Assembly: GCF_900104945.1 (NCBI RefSeq)
Contig: NZ_LT629736.1
Span: forward strand, 2,294,001-2,358,000
Source: Halopseudomonas xinjiangensis
GTDB taxonomy: Bacteria; Pseudomonadota; Gammaproteobacteria; Pseudomonadales; Pseudomonadaceae
Length of the DNA stretch: 64,000 bases
Reading direction: 5' to 3'
A program made the position numbers and the translations under genes. The notes under the pieces are model-generated. The model saw nothing but the letters and a program-made list of their open reading frames with translations. It was not told where the DNA came from and did not search any database. This document shows, piece after piece, positions 1 through 9,050 of the stretch (the stretch's first letter is position 1; every line of letters starts with the position of its first letter).

Positions 1-1
1 C

Positions 2-394
<393 letters not shown>

Positions 395-400
395 CGCTCA

Positions 401-422
401 GTGCGCGACTTCAGTCGCGCAC
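401..422. terminator. Perfect hairpin between convergent genes
   Basis: A 10-bp perfect stem (401-410 with 413-422, sequence GTGCGCGACT and its complement) has a 2-base apex. It lies 6 bases after the nadC stop and contains the stop codon of the minus-strand gene. There is no long T-run on either side, so a bidirectional terminator is an inference from position and symmetry. Confidence 0.45.
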
Positions 423-2447
423 GTTCTCGTAGAGCATGTAGTGCGAGGTTTCATACAGCCCGCGAGCCAGCGGGAGCAGACGCTGGTATTCCTCGGGATG
501 CTGTTCGGCCACATTGTCCAGCGGCGTATCCGAGTCCAGGTCATGCAGGCTCGGCTCGGTCCCGTCGTAGTTCATCTGCAGCAGGAAGTCCTGCGTCACC
601 GCACCGATCAGCGGGAAGCTACCCTCACGCAGCACCAGCGGCACTACCCGTTCGCCTTCGGGTGCCGGTTGCAGCAGGTCGCGCCCCATGGTCCGGTTTT
701 CGTACTCGAAGCCCAGTAGCGAAGCGACCGTAGGCAGCAGGTCAGCCAGACCGACAGCCTCATCGAACTCGCGCGGCTGCAACAGCCCTGGCGCGTAAAT
801 CAGCAGCGGCACGTTGTTGCTTTCCAGGCCCAGCTTTTCGAATGCAGGCTTCATGTAATCGATATTGGCGATCCTGGTGTTGTGGTCGCCGAACATGACG
901 AAGATGGTGTTGTTCAGGTACCCGCCTTCTTCGGCCAACTCCATGAGTCGACCGATATTGAAGTCCAGCAGACGCACGGCGTTGTACTGGGCAACGCTCT
1001 GCGAACCAGCCGCCTGGACCTCTTCGAGCGGACGGTCGATGACTTCAAAACCGTCGTTCTCGGGCGGAATGGTATAGGGGCGGTGATGCCCGGCAGTCTG
1101 GATGTAGGCGAAGAATGGTTTGTCCTTGGGCAGCTCACGAAGGATCTCGTCGGTCTCCTTGAACAGGTCGAGGTCGGAGATGCCCCACACATCGACGTTT
1201 TCTGCTTTCCAGCCACCCTCTTCATACAGCTGAACGCCATCGATACTCTGGCGAATCAGCGCACTCATGTTCGCCCAGCCGGCATTCCCGCCGATGGTAT
1301 ATACCTTGTGATAACCCTCCAACGCGTTGACCAGCGAATGCTGGCGGGTGATCAGCGGGTTGCGGGTCGCTGTTTCCTGTCGCGAGACGTCCGGTATGCC
1401 GGTAATGCTCGCCCACACCGTTTTCGCCGTGCCGGTGACCGGAACGTAGAAATGCCGGAAGAACCAGCTCTCCTTCGCCAGCCGGTCCAGGTTGGGCGTG
1501 GGCTGGAGCGGGTTCCCGTAGGCGCCTACCGCTGTGGTACCCAGCGATTCGAGCATGACGAAGATCACGTTCGGGCGCTTATCGCCAGCAAGGCGGTGGG
1601 GCTGCTGTGGAACCTGGCGGGACAGTGTCAGCTTCTCGATATGTGGCTCGGCGACGCCCAGATATTCGCTCACCTGCGGGTAATGACGACGTACCTGTTC
1701 CAGGTCGTAACGCTGCTGCGGGACCGCCAGGGTGTCATAGAAAAAGATCACCGGATTCAGGCCCAGCGCACCGAGCTGCGTGTCGCCAGCGAAAAAGGCA
1801 TCGCTCCAGCGCAGCGGAACCGGGTTTTCCAGATTGATATTGGTGTAGCGGCCGAGAATCGCCAGAAACACCAGGACGACCATCAGCGCGCTGCCCCAGA
1901 CGCGGGACCACAATCCGATCCGTATTGCCGGCCGGTTGAAGGTCAACCGTTCGAGCCCGATCAGCGCACCGACCGTGATCAACAACAAGGCCAGCCAGGC
2001 CAAGGTGATCCATACGACAGGATAGGTCTCCCACAGCATCTGCTGGGAAATCTGCGCATCGGCGATGAACTTCAGCGCGGACGCGTTGAGCCGTACCCCG
2101 AGATAGGCGTAGTGACCAAAGTCGATGATGTACATCAACAGAACGATCGCCAGCGCGATGATCAGATACAGCCGGCCGACCCAGCGCAGCACGCTGGAAC
2201 GCAGACTGTTCCAGACCGGCAGCCAGGCCAGCAGCATCACCGGCAGCATGAGCAGAATGGCCAGTCGGAGATCGAATCGCACCCCGACACCCAGCGTTTC
2301 GAGTACCAGCGGCCAGGAATGGTCTTCGCCGGGTGAAACGGCCGAAAAGCCGATGAGGAAGATCGTCCGCAGCAACAGCAGCAGGACAAAGACGATGGCT
2401 ACGCCACCAAGGAAATAATGCAGACGCCGAGAGCGCAACCAGCCCAT
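411..2447 (-). CDS. LTA synthase family / sulfatase-fold phosphotransferase, inner membrane
   Basis: A 678-residue protein. The first ~215 residues hold about five hydrophobic membrane segments. A periplasmic alkaline-phosphatase/sulfatase domain fills the second half. Sequence markers are NVIFVMLESLG (metal-binding Glu), TGTAKTVWASI (likely nucleophilic Thr) and MFGDHN (metal-binding Asp-His), the pattern of phosphoglycerol and phosphoethanolamine transferases such as LtaS and OpgB. In Gram-negatives such enzymes usually modify periplasmic glucans or lipids; the substrate here is not shown. A GGAG ribosome site sits 5 bases before the ATG. It stands alone, convergent with nadC. Confidence 0.85.
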   Translation of the reverse strand: MGWLRSRRLHYFLGGVAIVFVLLLLLRTIFLIGFSAVSPGEDHSWPLVLETLGVGVRFDLRLAILLMLPVMLLAWLPVWNSLRSSVLRWVGRLYLIIALAIVLLMYIIDFGHYAYLGVRLNASALKFIADAQISQQMLWETYPVVWITLAWLALLLITVGALIGLERLTFNRPAIRIGLWSRVWGSALMVVLVFLAILGRYTNINLENPVPLRWSDAFFAGDTQLGALGLNPVIFFYDTLAVPQQRYDLEQVRRHYPQVSEYLGVAEPHIEKLTLSRQVPQQPHRLAGDKRPNVIFVMLESLGTTAVGAYGNPLQPTPNLDRLAKESWFFRHFYVPVTGTAKTVWASITGIPDVSRQETATRNPLITRQHSLVNALEGYHKVYTIGGNAGWANMSALIRQSIDGVQLYEEGGWKAENVDVWGISDLDLFKETDEILRELPKDKPFFAYIQTAGHHRPYTIPPENDGFEVIDRPLEEVQAAGSQSVAQYNAVRLLDFNIGRLMELAEEGGYLNNTIFVMFGDHNTRIANIDYMKPAFEKLGLESNNVPLLIYAPGLLQPREFDEAVGLADLLPTVASLLGFEYENRTMGRDLLQPAPEGERVVPLVLREGSFPLIGAVTQDFLLQMNYDGTEPSLHDLDSDTPLDNVAEQHPEEYQRLLPLARGLYETSHYMLYENVRD

Positions 2448-2495
2448 GACAACTCCTAATATCGATCGTGTGTCGTTCCGGCCGGCAACCAGCGA

Positions 2496-3545
2496 TCACG
2501 CCCGCCGGTCGAAACGCGCCAGGGTCTGCATCGCTATGGAGAAATGTTCTGCATGAGCCAGCCGGCGAGGACTCGTGCCCTCGCTTCCGGGCAATCGCCC
2601 GCGGCTCAGCAAGCCATGGTATTGGCTGAAACGCTCGGCACTGTACAACCGGCGACCGCATGCAGGCAACAGAACGTCCGCGTCCAACTGTAGAGACGCC
2701 AGCGCGTCGCGGGCAGGCTCGGGAAAATCCCAGGCGCGGGCGACCCGCGCAGTCAGGCGACGCGAGGCTTGCAGCCACTGTGCACGAAACAGCTGGCTGC
2801 TTGGCGTCTCACTGCCATCGAACAAGGAATCGAGCACGCGGGCGCCAATCAGCAACCCCAGGTTGCTCGACAGACCGGCCAGGTACGCGGAGAACTCGTC
2901 GGGATCGCCCTCCTCGCGCGCCAGCGCCGCGCTGATCGCTGCGGTCTTCTCCGCCTGGCCCCATAACAGGGGCGCGGCGATACTGCTGAAGTGCCCGCGC
3001 CGGGAGTTGTAGACCGGCTTGAGCATTATGTTGGCCACCATCTGGCGCAACCCGCGCTGCCCAAGCACCAGCACAGCCTGCTCCAGCGATCTAGCGTCGC
3101 TGGAGCGGCGGTAGAACGGACTGTTGGCCAGTCTCATGACCTCACTCACCGATACCAGGTCTCGGCCGACCAGTTCCGCTAGATCCCGGGAAGAGGTCGC
3201 CGGGTCACGAAAGCTGGTCAGAAGCCGTGGCAGGATCGCCGGCACACGCGGTATCAGCGCATGATCCTTCAAAGCGCTATCAGCGATGCTTTCAAGCCTG
3301 CGGATCGAAGCAAGCTCGAACTGGTTCAGCGCGAGCGGCAACGGCGAATGCACGCCAAGAAGCAGACCAAGGAACGCCTGTTCGATGTCCGCGCCCTGCG
3401 AGTGCTCCACAGGCGCGCGTTGCGCCCTGGACGCAGAGGAGGTGCCCCGAAGGACGGCCGCGGTTCGAGGTAACGAAACAAACAGGGCCTTGAAGCGGGT
3501 CCACATGAGGCGCGTTCCGGTAGTAGCACTTTGATCGCGCATCAT
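2496..3545 (-). CDS. HDOD-domain protein
   Basis: A 349-residue protein with an HDOD domain over roughly residues 95-290. Visible markers are the block around IPRVPAILPRLLTSF, DLAELVGRDLVSVSEVMRLANSPFYRR and the helix LEQAVLVLGQRGLRQMVANIM. HDOD proteins are metal-free relatives of HD phosphohydrolases and act in signalling; no output domain is attached. The N-terminal ~60 residues are basic and low in conservation, so the true start may be Met14 at 3506. It lies upstream of the LTA-synthase-like gene on the same strand with a 48-base gap. Its partner is unknown. Confidence 0.75.
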   Translation of the reverse strand: MMRDQSATTGTRLMWTRFKALFVSLPRTAAVLRGTSSASRAQRAPVEHSQGADIEQAFLGLLLGVHSPLPLALNQFELASIRRLESIADSALKDHALIPRVPAILPRLLTSFRDPATSSRDLAELVGRDLVSVSEVMRLANSPFYRRSSDARSLEQAVLVLGQRGLRQMVANIMLKPVYNSRRGHFSSIAAPLLWGQAEKTAAISAALAREEGDPDEFSAYLAGLSSNLGLLIGARVLDSLFDGSETPSSQLFRAQWLQASRRLTARVARAWDFPEPARDALASLQLDADVLLPACGRRLYSAERFSQYHGLLSRGRLPGSEGTSPRRLAHAEHFSIAMQTLARFDRRA

Positions 3546-3582
3546 ACAGCCGCGCCACCCGGGGCGGCGAGTACCGGCGTTC

Positions 3583-4194
3583 TCAGCCCGCCGTACGGTC
3601 GGAGCCCAATCCGGGGCTGAGGCTGTTCAATACGGAGCGGCAATCCGGCATATGCCAGTCGGCCAGATCGGGCCAGCTGTTCTGCGGCAAGATCAGGCAG
3701 GTACGACATCCCGCGGCGCGGCCGGCCTCAAGATCGAAGCGAAAGTCGCCGACCATCACCACCTCGGCCCGATTCAACTGCCACCGCTGGGTCAACTGCA
3801 GAATGCCATCGGGGTCTGGCTTGGGCAGCGCATCCTTGCGCCCAAGCACGTCTTCCTCGTTGAAGCAGTCTGCTACGCCGAGCGCACGGAGCGATGAGAA
3901 CGCTACCGAGCGCAGATTACGGGTAAGAATCCCCAGCCGGTCCCCACGATCGCGGAGAAAACGAATTAGCTGCGCCGCCCCCAGTGCTGGCTGAACCGCC
4001 TCGGCCAGCCGATGTTCAATCGCATCGAGCCGTGCCGACAGGTCACTGCGACCGGGTTCGGGCAACGCGGCGATATACGTGAGGATATCGTCGTTGGCGG
4101 GGATACCAAGCTCGCGACGGATGGCCGGAAAATCATGCTGAGCGATCGTGAGCGTACCGTCGAGATCGAAAACCCAGCCGCGGATGCCGTCCAT
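3583..4194 (-). CDS. HAD-family hydrolase (phosphoglycolate-phosphatase-like)
   Basis: A 203-residue HAD phosphatase. Motif I is DLDGTLT near residue 10 with both catalytic Asp residues. Motif II is the Thr in GILTRN, motif III the Lys in PKPDPDG, and motif IV GDFRFDLEAG. The compact helical cap (residues ~20-75) fits the phosphoglycolate phosphatase/pyrophosphatase-like subclass. The substrate is not visible. The start follows the tesB stop by a single base, so the two are almost certainly co-transcribed and translationally coupled. Confidence 0.82.
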   Translation of the reverse strand: MDGIRGWVFDLDGTLTIAQHDFPAIRRELGIPANDDILTYIAALPEPGRSDLSARLDAIEHRLAEAVQPALGAAQLIRFLRDRGDRLGILTRNLRSVAFSSLRALGVADCFNEEDVLGRKDALPKPDPDGILQLTQRWQLNRAEVVMVGDFRFDLEAGRAAGCRTCLILPQNSWPDLADWHMPDCRSVLNSLSPGLGSDRTAG

Positions 4195-4195
4195 C

Positions 4196-5059
4196 CTATG
4201 GATTGAGGCTGCGCATCAGGGATTCCTGGGTCACCGATGCGACCAACTGACCCTGGCGGTTGAATATCTGTCCGCGCGACAAGCCGCGCGAGCCGGCCGC
4301 TGAAGGGCTATCCATGGCATACAGCAGCCAGTCGTCCATACGCAGCGGACGGTGATACCAGACCGCGTGATCCAGACTGGCAATCTGCATGTTCGGCGAC
4401 CAGGACGAGACCGCGTGCGGCTGCAGCGCGGTGCCCAGCAGATGGAAGTCCGAGGCATAGGCCAGCAGATAACGATGCAGCGGCGGATCATCCGGCAGGT
4501 TGCCGTCGGCGCGCAGCCACATGTGCCGTACCGGCTCGGCGGGCTTCGGATCGAACGGATTGAACACGCCTACCGGGCGAATCTCGATCGGCTTGTCGAC
4601 CAGCACCTTGTCGCGCACTTTCTCATGCAGCAGGTGCTGATATTTGCGGGTCAGCTCGGTCTCGTTCATCAGGTCGTCCGGGCCGGGCACGTCGGGCATG
4701 GTCGCCTGATGCTCATAGCCTTCCTCAAAGCCCTGGAAGGAACAGATCATGGTGAAGATCGGCTTGCCCTTCTGGATCGCCTGCACCCGGCGGGTAGTGA
4801 AGTTGGCGCCATCGCGCACCGGATCCACCTGGTAGACGATGGCCATGCGCGCATCGCCCGGGCGCAGGAAATAGCCGTGCACGGAATGCACATGCCGCTG
4901 CGGGTCCACCGTCTGGCTCGCCGCCGACAGTGCCTGCCCCAATACCTGGCCACCGAACAATTGCTTGAAGCCCAGATCCTGACTGTGTCCGCGGAACAGC
5001 GTTTCCTCGATCTTTTCCAGCGCCAGCAGGCGAACCAGATCATCCAGCATTTGCGTCAT
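4196..5059 (-). CDS. tesB: Acyl-CoA thioesterase II
   Basis: A 287-residue double-hotdog thioesterase of normal TesB length; it hydrolyses acyl-CoA to free fatty acid and CoA in the cytoplasm. Family blocks are LFRGHSQDLGFKQLFGGQV near the N-terminus, RRVQAIQKGKPIFTM, and the C-terminal hotdog with the Asp of SLDHAVWYHRP, the Ser/Thr region of AMDSPSAAGSRGL and the Gln of SVTQESLMR, matching the Asp-Thr/Ser-Gln triad of E. coli TesB. It is divergent from the deacetylase-family gene and leads the HAD gene. Confidence 0.93.
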   Translation of the reverse strand: MTQMLDDLVRLLALEKIEETLFRGHSQDLGFKQLFGGQVLGQALSAASQTVDPQRHVHSVHGYFLRPGDARMAIVYQVDPVRDGANFTTRRVQAIQKGKPIFTMICSFQGFEEGYEHQATMPDVPGPDDLMNETELTRKYQHLLHEKVRDKVLVDKPIEIRPVGVFNPFDPKPAEPVRHMWLRADGNLPDDPPLHRYLLAYASDFHLLGTALQPHAVSSWSPNMQIASLDHAVWYHRPLRMDDWLLYAMDSPSAAGSRGLSRGQIFNRQGQLVASVTQESLMRSLNP

Positions 5060-5258
5060 CTTGCATCCTCAACCGCTTCCGGAGTGCTCCGAAAGAAAGA
5101 TAGTCCTGGCTGCGACGGCCTGCCGCAGCGATCAATGCCGGGAGTGTACCTTGCCGAGACATTTTCGGCAGCCTCCGAGCAGGCCTGCGCGTCGCGAGCC
5201 GGTCTGGCGATCAGCAGCCTGCTCACCCATACTCGGCCTTTTCCATTACGGATCGCTC

Positions 5259-6179
5259 ATGGATCTGCCGCTGGTTTACCACCCGGAATACAGCTTTCGC
5301 TTCGCATCGGCCCATCGCTTTCCGATGGAAAAGTTCGTGTTGCTGCACGACCATCTGCGTGTCTCCGGTGTGCTGGGCAACCACAACCTGCACCAACCCG
5401 AGCGCGCCAGCGACGAATTGCTGGGTCTGGCCCATGACGCCGGGTACGTCGAGCGATTCCATTACAACCAGCTTAGCCGCGAAGAAATCCGCCGCATGGG
5501 CCTGCCCTGGAGCGAACAACTCTGGCAACGCACAACGCGCGCCGTGGGTGGCTCGGTGCTTACGGCCGAGCTCGCGCTGCGTCACGGCTTGGCCTGTCAT
5601 TTAGCCGGCGGCACCCATCATGCTCATCATGATTTTGCTTCCGGTTTTTGTATTTTCAATGACCTGGCGATTATTAGCCGCCATCTGCTCGCAACCGGGC
5701 AGGTGCGTCGCCTGTTGATCCTCGATTGCGACGTACATCAGGGCGACGGAACGGCGTGTATTCTGCAGGACGAACCGGATGCGGTGACCGTGTCGCTGCA
5801 CTGCGAGAACAACTTCCCGGCACGCAAGGCGCACAGCGACTGGGACATCCCTTTGCCGCGCGGGCTGGACGACGAAGGATATCTGCAGGTGCTGCAACAG
5901 GCACTGGACTACCTGCTGCCGCTCTATCAGCCCGACCTGGTCCTGTACGACGCGGGAGTCGATGTGCACCGCGACGACGCGCTGGGCTATCTGAATCTGA
6001 CCGATGCCGGCATAGCCAGGCGCGACCGCCTGGTGATCGATCAATGTCTGGGGCGCGACATCCCCGTGTGTGCGGTCATCGGCGGCGGGTACGACAAGGA
6101 CCGTCACGCCCTGGCGCGGCGGCACGGCATTCTCCACCACAGTGCGCGCGACATTTGGCGCGAACGGGGTTTGGGGTAA
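5259..6179 (+). CDS. Histone-deacetylase-family protein (class II-like metal amidohydrolase)
   Basis: A 306-residue zinc amidohydrolase starting at MDLPLVYHPEYSF; an in-frame extension to 5061 carries no conserved sequence, and GGA lies 6 bases before this ATG. The deacetylase core is complete: the paired His of GGTHHAHHDF, the zinc ligands in LDCDVHQGDGT, YDAGVDVHRDDALG, and the catalytic Tyr of GGGYDKD. Bacterial members deacetylate acetylpolyamines or other small acetyl compounds; the substrate is unknown here. The stop lies about 38 bases before the flavoprotein start on the same strand. Codons around 5595-5660 are more AT-rich than the surroundings. Confidence 0.88.
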   Translation: MDLPLVYHPEYSFRFASAHRFPMEKFVLLHDHLRVSGVLGNHNLHQPERASDELLGLAHDAGYVERFHYNQLSREEIRRMGLPWSEQLWQRTTRAVGGSVLTAELALRHGLACHLAGGTHHAHHDFASGFCIFNDLAIISRHLLATGQVRRLLILDCDVHQGDGTACILQDEPDAVTVSLHCENNFPARKAHSDWDIPLPRGLDDEGYLQVLQQALDYLLPLYQPDLVLYDAGVDVHRDDALGYLNLTDAGIARRDRLVIDQCLGRDIPVCAVIGGGYDKDRHALARRHGILHHSARDIWRERGLG

Positions 6180-6217
6180 ACTCCCCGCCCTGCCCCGCTC
6201 TCCCCAGGATGCACCGC

Positions 6218-7474
6218 ATGGCTCCCCCTACTCCGCTATCACCCACGGTGGCCGTCATCGGTGCTGGTCCGGCCGGGCTGATGGCCGCAGAAGTACTCGC
6301 CGCCAGCGGCGTGCAGGTAGACGTGTTCGATGCCATGCCATCGGTTGCCCGCAAGTTCCTGCTCGCCGGTGTCGGCGGCATGAATATTACCCATTCCGAA
6401 GACAAGCCGGCTTTCCTTGAGCGCTACCGTGAAGCCACGCCCTGGGTAACCGATTGGCTGGCCGACTGGGACGCCGATGCGCTGCGCCGATGGATTCACA
6501 ATCTCGGTGTCGAGACCTTCGTCGGCTCGTCCGGGCGGGTATTCCCGACTGACATGAAAGCCGCACCGCTCCTGCGGGCCTGGCTGTCGCGCCTGCGTGC
6601 CGGCGGGGTGCGCTTTCATACCCGGCATCGCTGGACCGGCTGGACCGAAGCCGGCGAGCTGGCGTTTGACTCCCCTACGGGCACGGTGGTGTTGCGACCC
6701 GAAGCCACCATCCTGGCGCTGGGCGGCGGTAGCTGGTCGCGCCTGGGCTCGGACGGTGCCTGGGTGCCCTGGCTCGGACAGCGACATGTTCGGGTGAGAT
6801 CGTTGAGGCCGGCCAATTGCGGCTTCATTGCGGGCTGGAGTTCGAAGCTGGTCGAGCGCTTCGCCGGCCAGCCGCTGAAACAGGTCATCGCCTCGACAAC
6901 CGACACGAACGGTAACCGGTTATCGCGCCGCGGCGAATGCGTGGTTACCGCCGACGGACTCGAAGGCAGCCTGATCTATGCGCTGTCGGCAGAACTTCGC
7001 GACGCGCTGGAAGAGCATGGCGAGGCGCGGCTGGAATTCGACCTTGCTCCCGACCGTCCGATCGAGCAGCTTGAAACGGCATTGTCAGCTCCGCGCAAAG
7101 GTCAGTCTCTCGCCTCGGTACTGCGCAAGCGCGCCGGCCTCGATCCATTGAAGGTCAGCTTGCTGCATGAGTGCACCGCCAGAGATGCGCTGCAAGACCC
7201 GCCCAAGCTGGCCCGCGCAATAAAGGCCTTGCCGGTTACACTGCGTGGCACGCGCCCACTGGACGAAGCGATCAGCTCAGCCGGAGGAATCGTTCGGGCG
7301 GAATTGGACGAGCAGTTGATGCTTAAGAACCTCCGGGGCGTGTTCTGCGCGGGCGAGATGCTCGACTGGGAAGCCCCGACGGGGGGCTACCTGCTGACCG
7401 CCTGTTTCGCCAGCGGCCGCATCGCCGGGCTCGGCGCGCTGCGCTATCTGCAGCAGCTCAGCGAGACGACCTGA
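6218..7474 (+). CDS. NAD(P)/FAD-dependent oxidoreductase, PP_4765-type flavoprotein family
   Basis: A 418-residue flavoprotein of the BaiN/HI0933-like group. It opens with an FAD-binding Rossmann motif (VAVIGAGPAGLMAAE), followed by the family blocks ARKFLLAGVGGMNITHSE and VFPTDMKAAPLLRAWL, and ends with GVFCAGEMLDWEAPTGGYLL before the final dinucleotide segment. AGGA at 6206-6209 is well spaced for the ATG at 6218; an ATG at 6209 is also in frame. The reaction is uncharacterised. It is likely co-transcribed with the deacetylase-family gene and overlaps the convergent SDR gene by 17 bases. Confidence 0.85.
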   Translation: MAPPTPLSPTVAVIGAGPAGLMAAEVLAASGVQVDVFDAMPSVARKFLLAGVGGMNITHSEDKPAFLERYREATPWVTDWLADWDADALRRWIHNLGVETFVGSSGRVFPTDMKAAPLLRAWLSRLRAGGVRFHTRHRWTGWTEAGELAFDSPTGTVVLRPEATILALGGGSWSRLGSDGAWVPWLGQRHVRVRSLRPANCGFIAGWSSKLVERFAGQPLKQVIASTTDTNGNRLSRRGECVVTADGLEGSLIYALSAELRDALEEHGEARLEFDLAPDRPIEQLETALSAPRKGQSLASVLRKRAGLDPLKVSLLHECTARDALQDPPKLARAIKALPVTLRGTRPLDEAISSAGGIVRAELDEQLMLKNLRGVFCAGEMLDWEAPTGGYLLTACFASGRIAGLGALRYLQQLSETT

Positions 7475-8276
7475 CACCACTCAGACGCGGCACCATCCAG
7501 CGCTCGAACAGCTGCGGGAACAGGCGCGCCAGCATACGCGCACGCCAATCGACATTGGATAGCACCAGCAACCGCCTGCGCCGCGTCGCTCCCCGGAAGA
7601 TGGCTTCCGCTACATCGGTCGGCGAAGCGACCTTCATGGTCGGGTGCAGGCTCTGCGGGCTGATCGAACCATCGCCGACCAATGCATTCTTGCGGATATC
7701 GGTGGCGGTAAAGCCGGGGGCCACCAGCATCACGTTCACATCCTGCTCTTTCAGCTCCAGGCGAAGCGTCTCGAACAGACCGTGCAGTGCATGCTTGCTG
7801 GCGGTGTAAGCGCTGCGGTTAGGCAACGGCGCGAAGCCGGACAGCGAGCTGAGTACGATGATCTGCCCCCGCCGCTCGATCAGGCTCTGCATGGCATAGC
7901 GGGTGAGATACAGCGCGCCAAAGTAATTCACGGCCATGATGCGCTGGAAGATGGCGGTATCGGTGTCGGCAAACGCGCTGCGGTGGGTGATGCCGGCATT
8001 GTTGATCAAAACATCGATGCCGCCCATTTGCTCGATCACCCGGCAGATGGCCTCGTTGCACGCCTGCTCGTCCGACACGTCGCAGTGCAGCGCCAATACC
8101 TCCGCTCCGGTCCGGTCCTGCAATTGCTGACGCAGCGCGACCAGAGCGTCATCCTGAACATCCAGTATGGCCAGCCGGGCACCAGCCTGGGCGAAACGCA
8201 AGGCCAGCGCCCGACCGATTCCGGCGCAACCGCCGCTGATGACAACCACCTTGTGCTGAAACATGCCAACGGCCAT
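7458..8276 (-). CDS. SDR-family oxidoreductase (classical short chain)
   Basis: A 272-residue classical SDR. The cofactor motif is the variant SGGCAGIGRALA in place of TGxxxGIG. It is followed by NNAGITH, the catalytic Ser in LSSLSGF and the YTASK catalytic pair. A C-terminal basic/aromatic extension (RRRRLLVLSNVDWRARMLARLF) resembles SDRs that sit at a membrane. A strong GGGGAG ribosome site 5 bases upstream supports this ATG over the Met at residue 5. The substrate is not predictable. Confidence 0.83.
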   Translation of the reverse strand: MAVGMFQHKVVVISGGCAGIGRALALRFAQAGARLAILDVQDDALVALRQQLQDRTGAEVLALHCDVSDEQACNEAICRVIEQMGGIDVLINNAGITHRSAFADTDTAIFQRIMAVNYFGALYLTRYAMQSLIERRGQIIVLSSLSGFAPLPNRSAYTASKHALHGLFETLRLELKEQDVNVMLVAPGFTATDIRKNALVGDGSISPQSLHPTMKVASPTDVAEAIFRGATRRRRLLVLSNVDWRARMLARLFPQLFERWMVPRLSGVRSSR

Positions 8277-8342
8277 GGCGCTCCCCCGCTTATTATTCTC
8301 AGCAAAGAGTGGGCAATATCGCCGCCGGGCGCAAGCCGCAGA

Positions 8343-8984
8343 TCAGGGTGCCAAGCGTATGCGGCTCCATAGTCCGTTCTCGAGCCGATAACACAAACGA
8401 TCGTGTAGGCGACTCGACCGGCCTTGCCAGAATTCGATCAGTTCCGGCACCAGGCGATAGCCGCCCCAGTGCTCGGGTCGCGGCGGCGGGTTGTCCGCGT
8501 AGCGCTCTTGCAGGGACTGAAGGTTCTCTTCCAACACTTCACGACCAGCGATTACCTGGCTCTGCGGCGAGGCCCAGGCTCCCAGGCGACTACCCACCGG
8601 ACGGCTGTGGTAATAGGCATCGGACTCATCCGGGCTGACCCGTTCGACCTGGCCTTCGATACGCACCTGGCGCTCGAGGTCGTGCCACCAGAAGGTCATG
8701 GCTGCTCGAGGTTGCTCGGCAAGCTGTCGGCCTTTGTCGCTCTGGTAATTGGTAAAGAAAATGAAGCCGCGCGGGTCGACCCCCTTGAGCAGCAGGGTGC
8801 GCAAATGCGGTTGACCCTCGCCATCGACCGTCGCCAGCATCATCGCGTTGGGCTCGGTCGACTCGATATCCACAGCCTGCTGGAACCAGGTCGCAAACAG
8901 CGACATGGGTTCGTCAGGGGCCTGGCTTTCCGTCAGACCATCACGGGTGTAGTCACGGCGCAGATCGGCAATGTTCGGTTTCAT
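8343..8984 (-). CDS. pdxH: Pyridoxamine 5'-phosphate oxidase
   Basis: A 213-residue FMN enzyme that oxidises pyridoxine or pyridoxamine 5'-phosphate to pyridoxal 5'-phosphate. Conserved blocks are [62 protein letters not shown] and the C-terminal [17 protein letters not shown] with the substrate-binding Arg-His pair. The start at 8984 is set by AAAGGAGC just upstream; a 22-residue in-frame extension to 9050 is not conserved. Confidence 0.96.
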   Translation of the reverse strand: MKPNIADLRRDYTRDGLTESQAPDEPMSLFATWFQQAVDIESTEPNAMMLATVDGEGQPHLRTLLLKGVDPRGFIFFTNYQSDKGRQLAEQPRAAMTFWWHDLERQVRIEGQVERVSPDESDAYYHSRPVGSRLGAWASPQSQVIAGREVLEENLQSLQERYADNPPPRPEHWGGYRLVPELIEFWQGRSSRLHDRLCYRLENGLWSRIRLAP

Positions 8985-9050
8985 CTGATGCTCCTTTGGC
9001 AATGACCCAATGCTAGCAGCCGTATGCTGCGGGACCTTGATCCGCGGCAA

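Noticed and set aside
882-2336. 484-codon plus-strand open frame opposite the LTA-synthase-like gene
   Set aside because: It lies wholly antisense to a gene with clear motifs; its composition is typical of GC-rich antisense frames.
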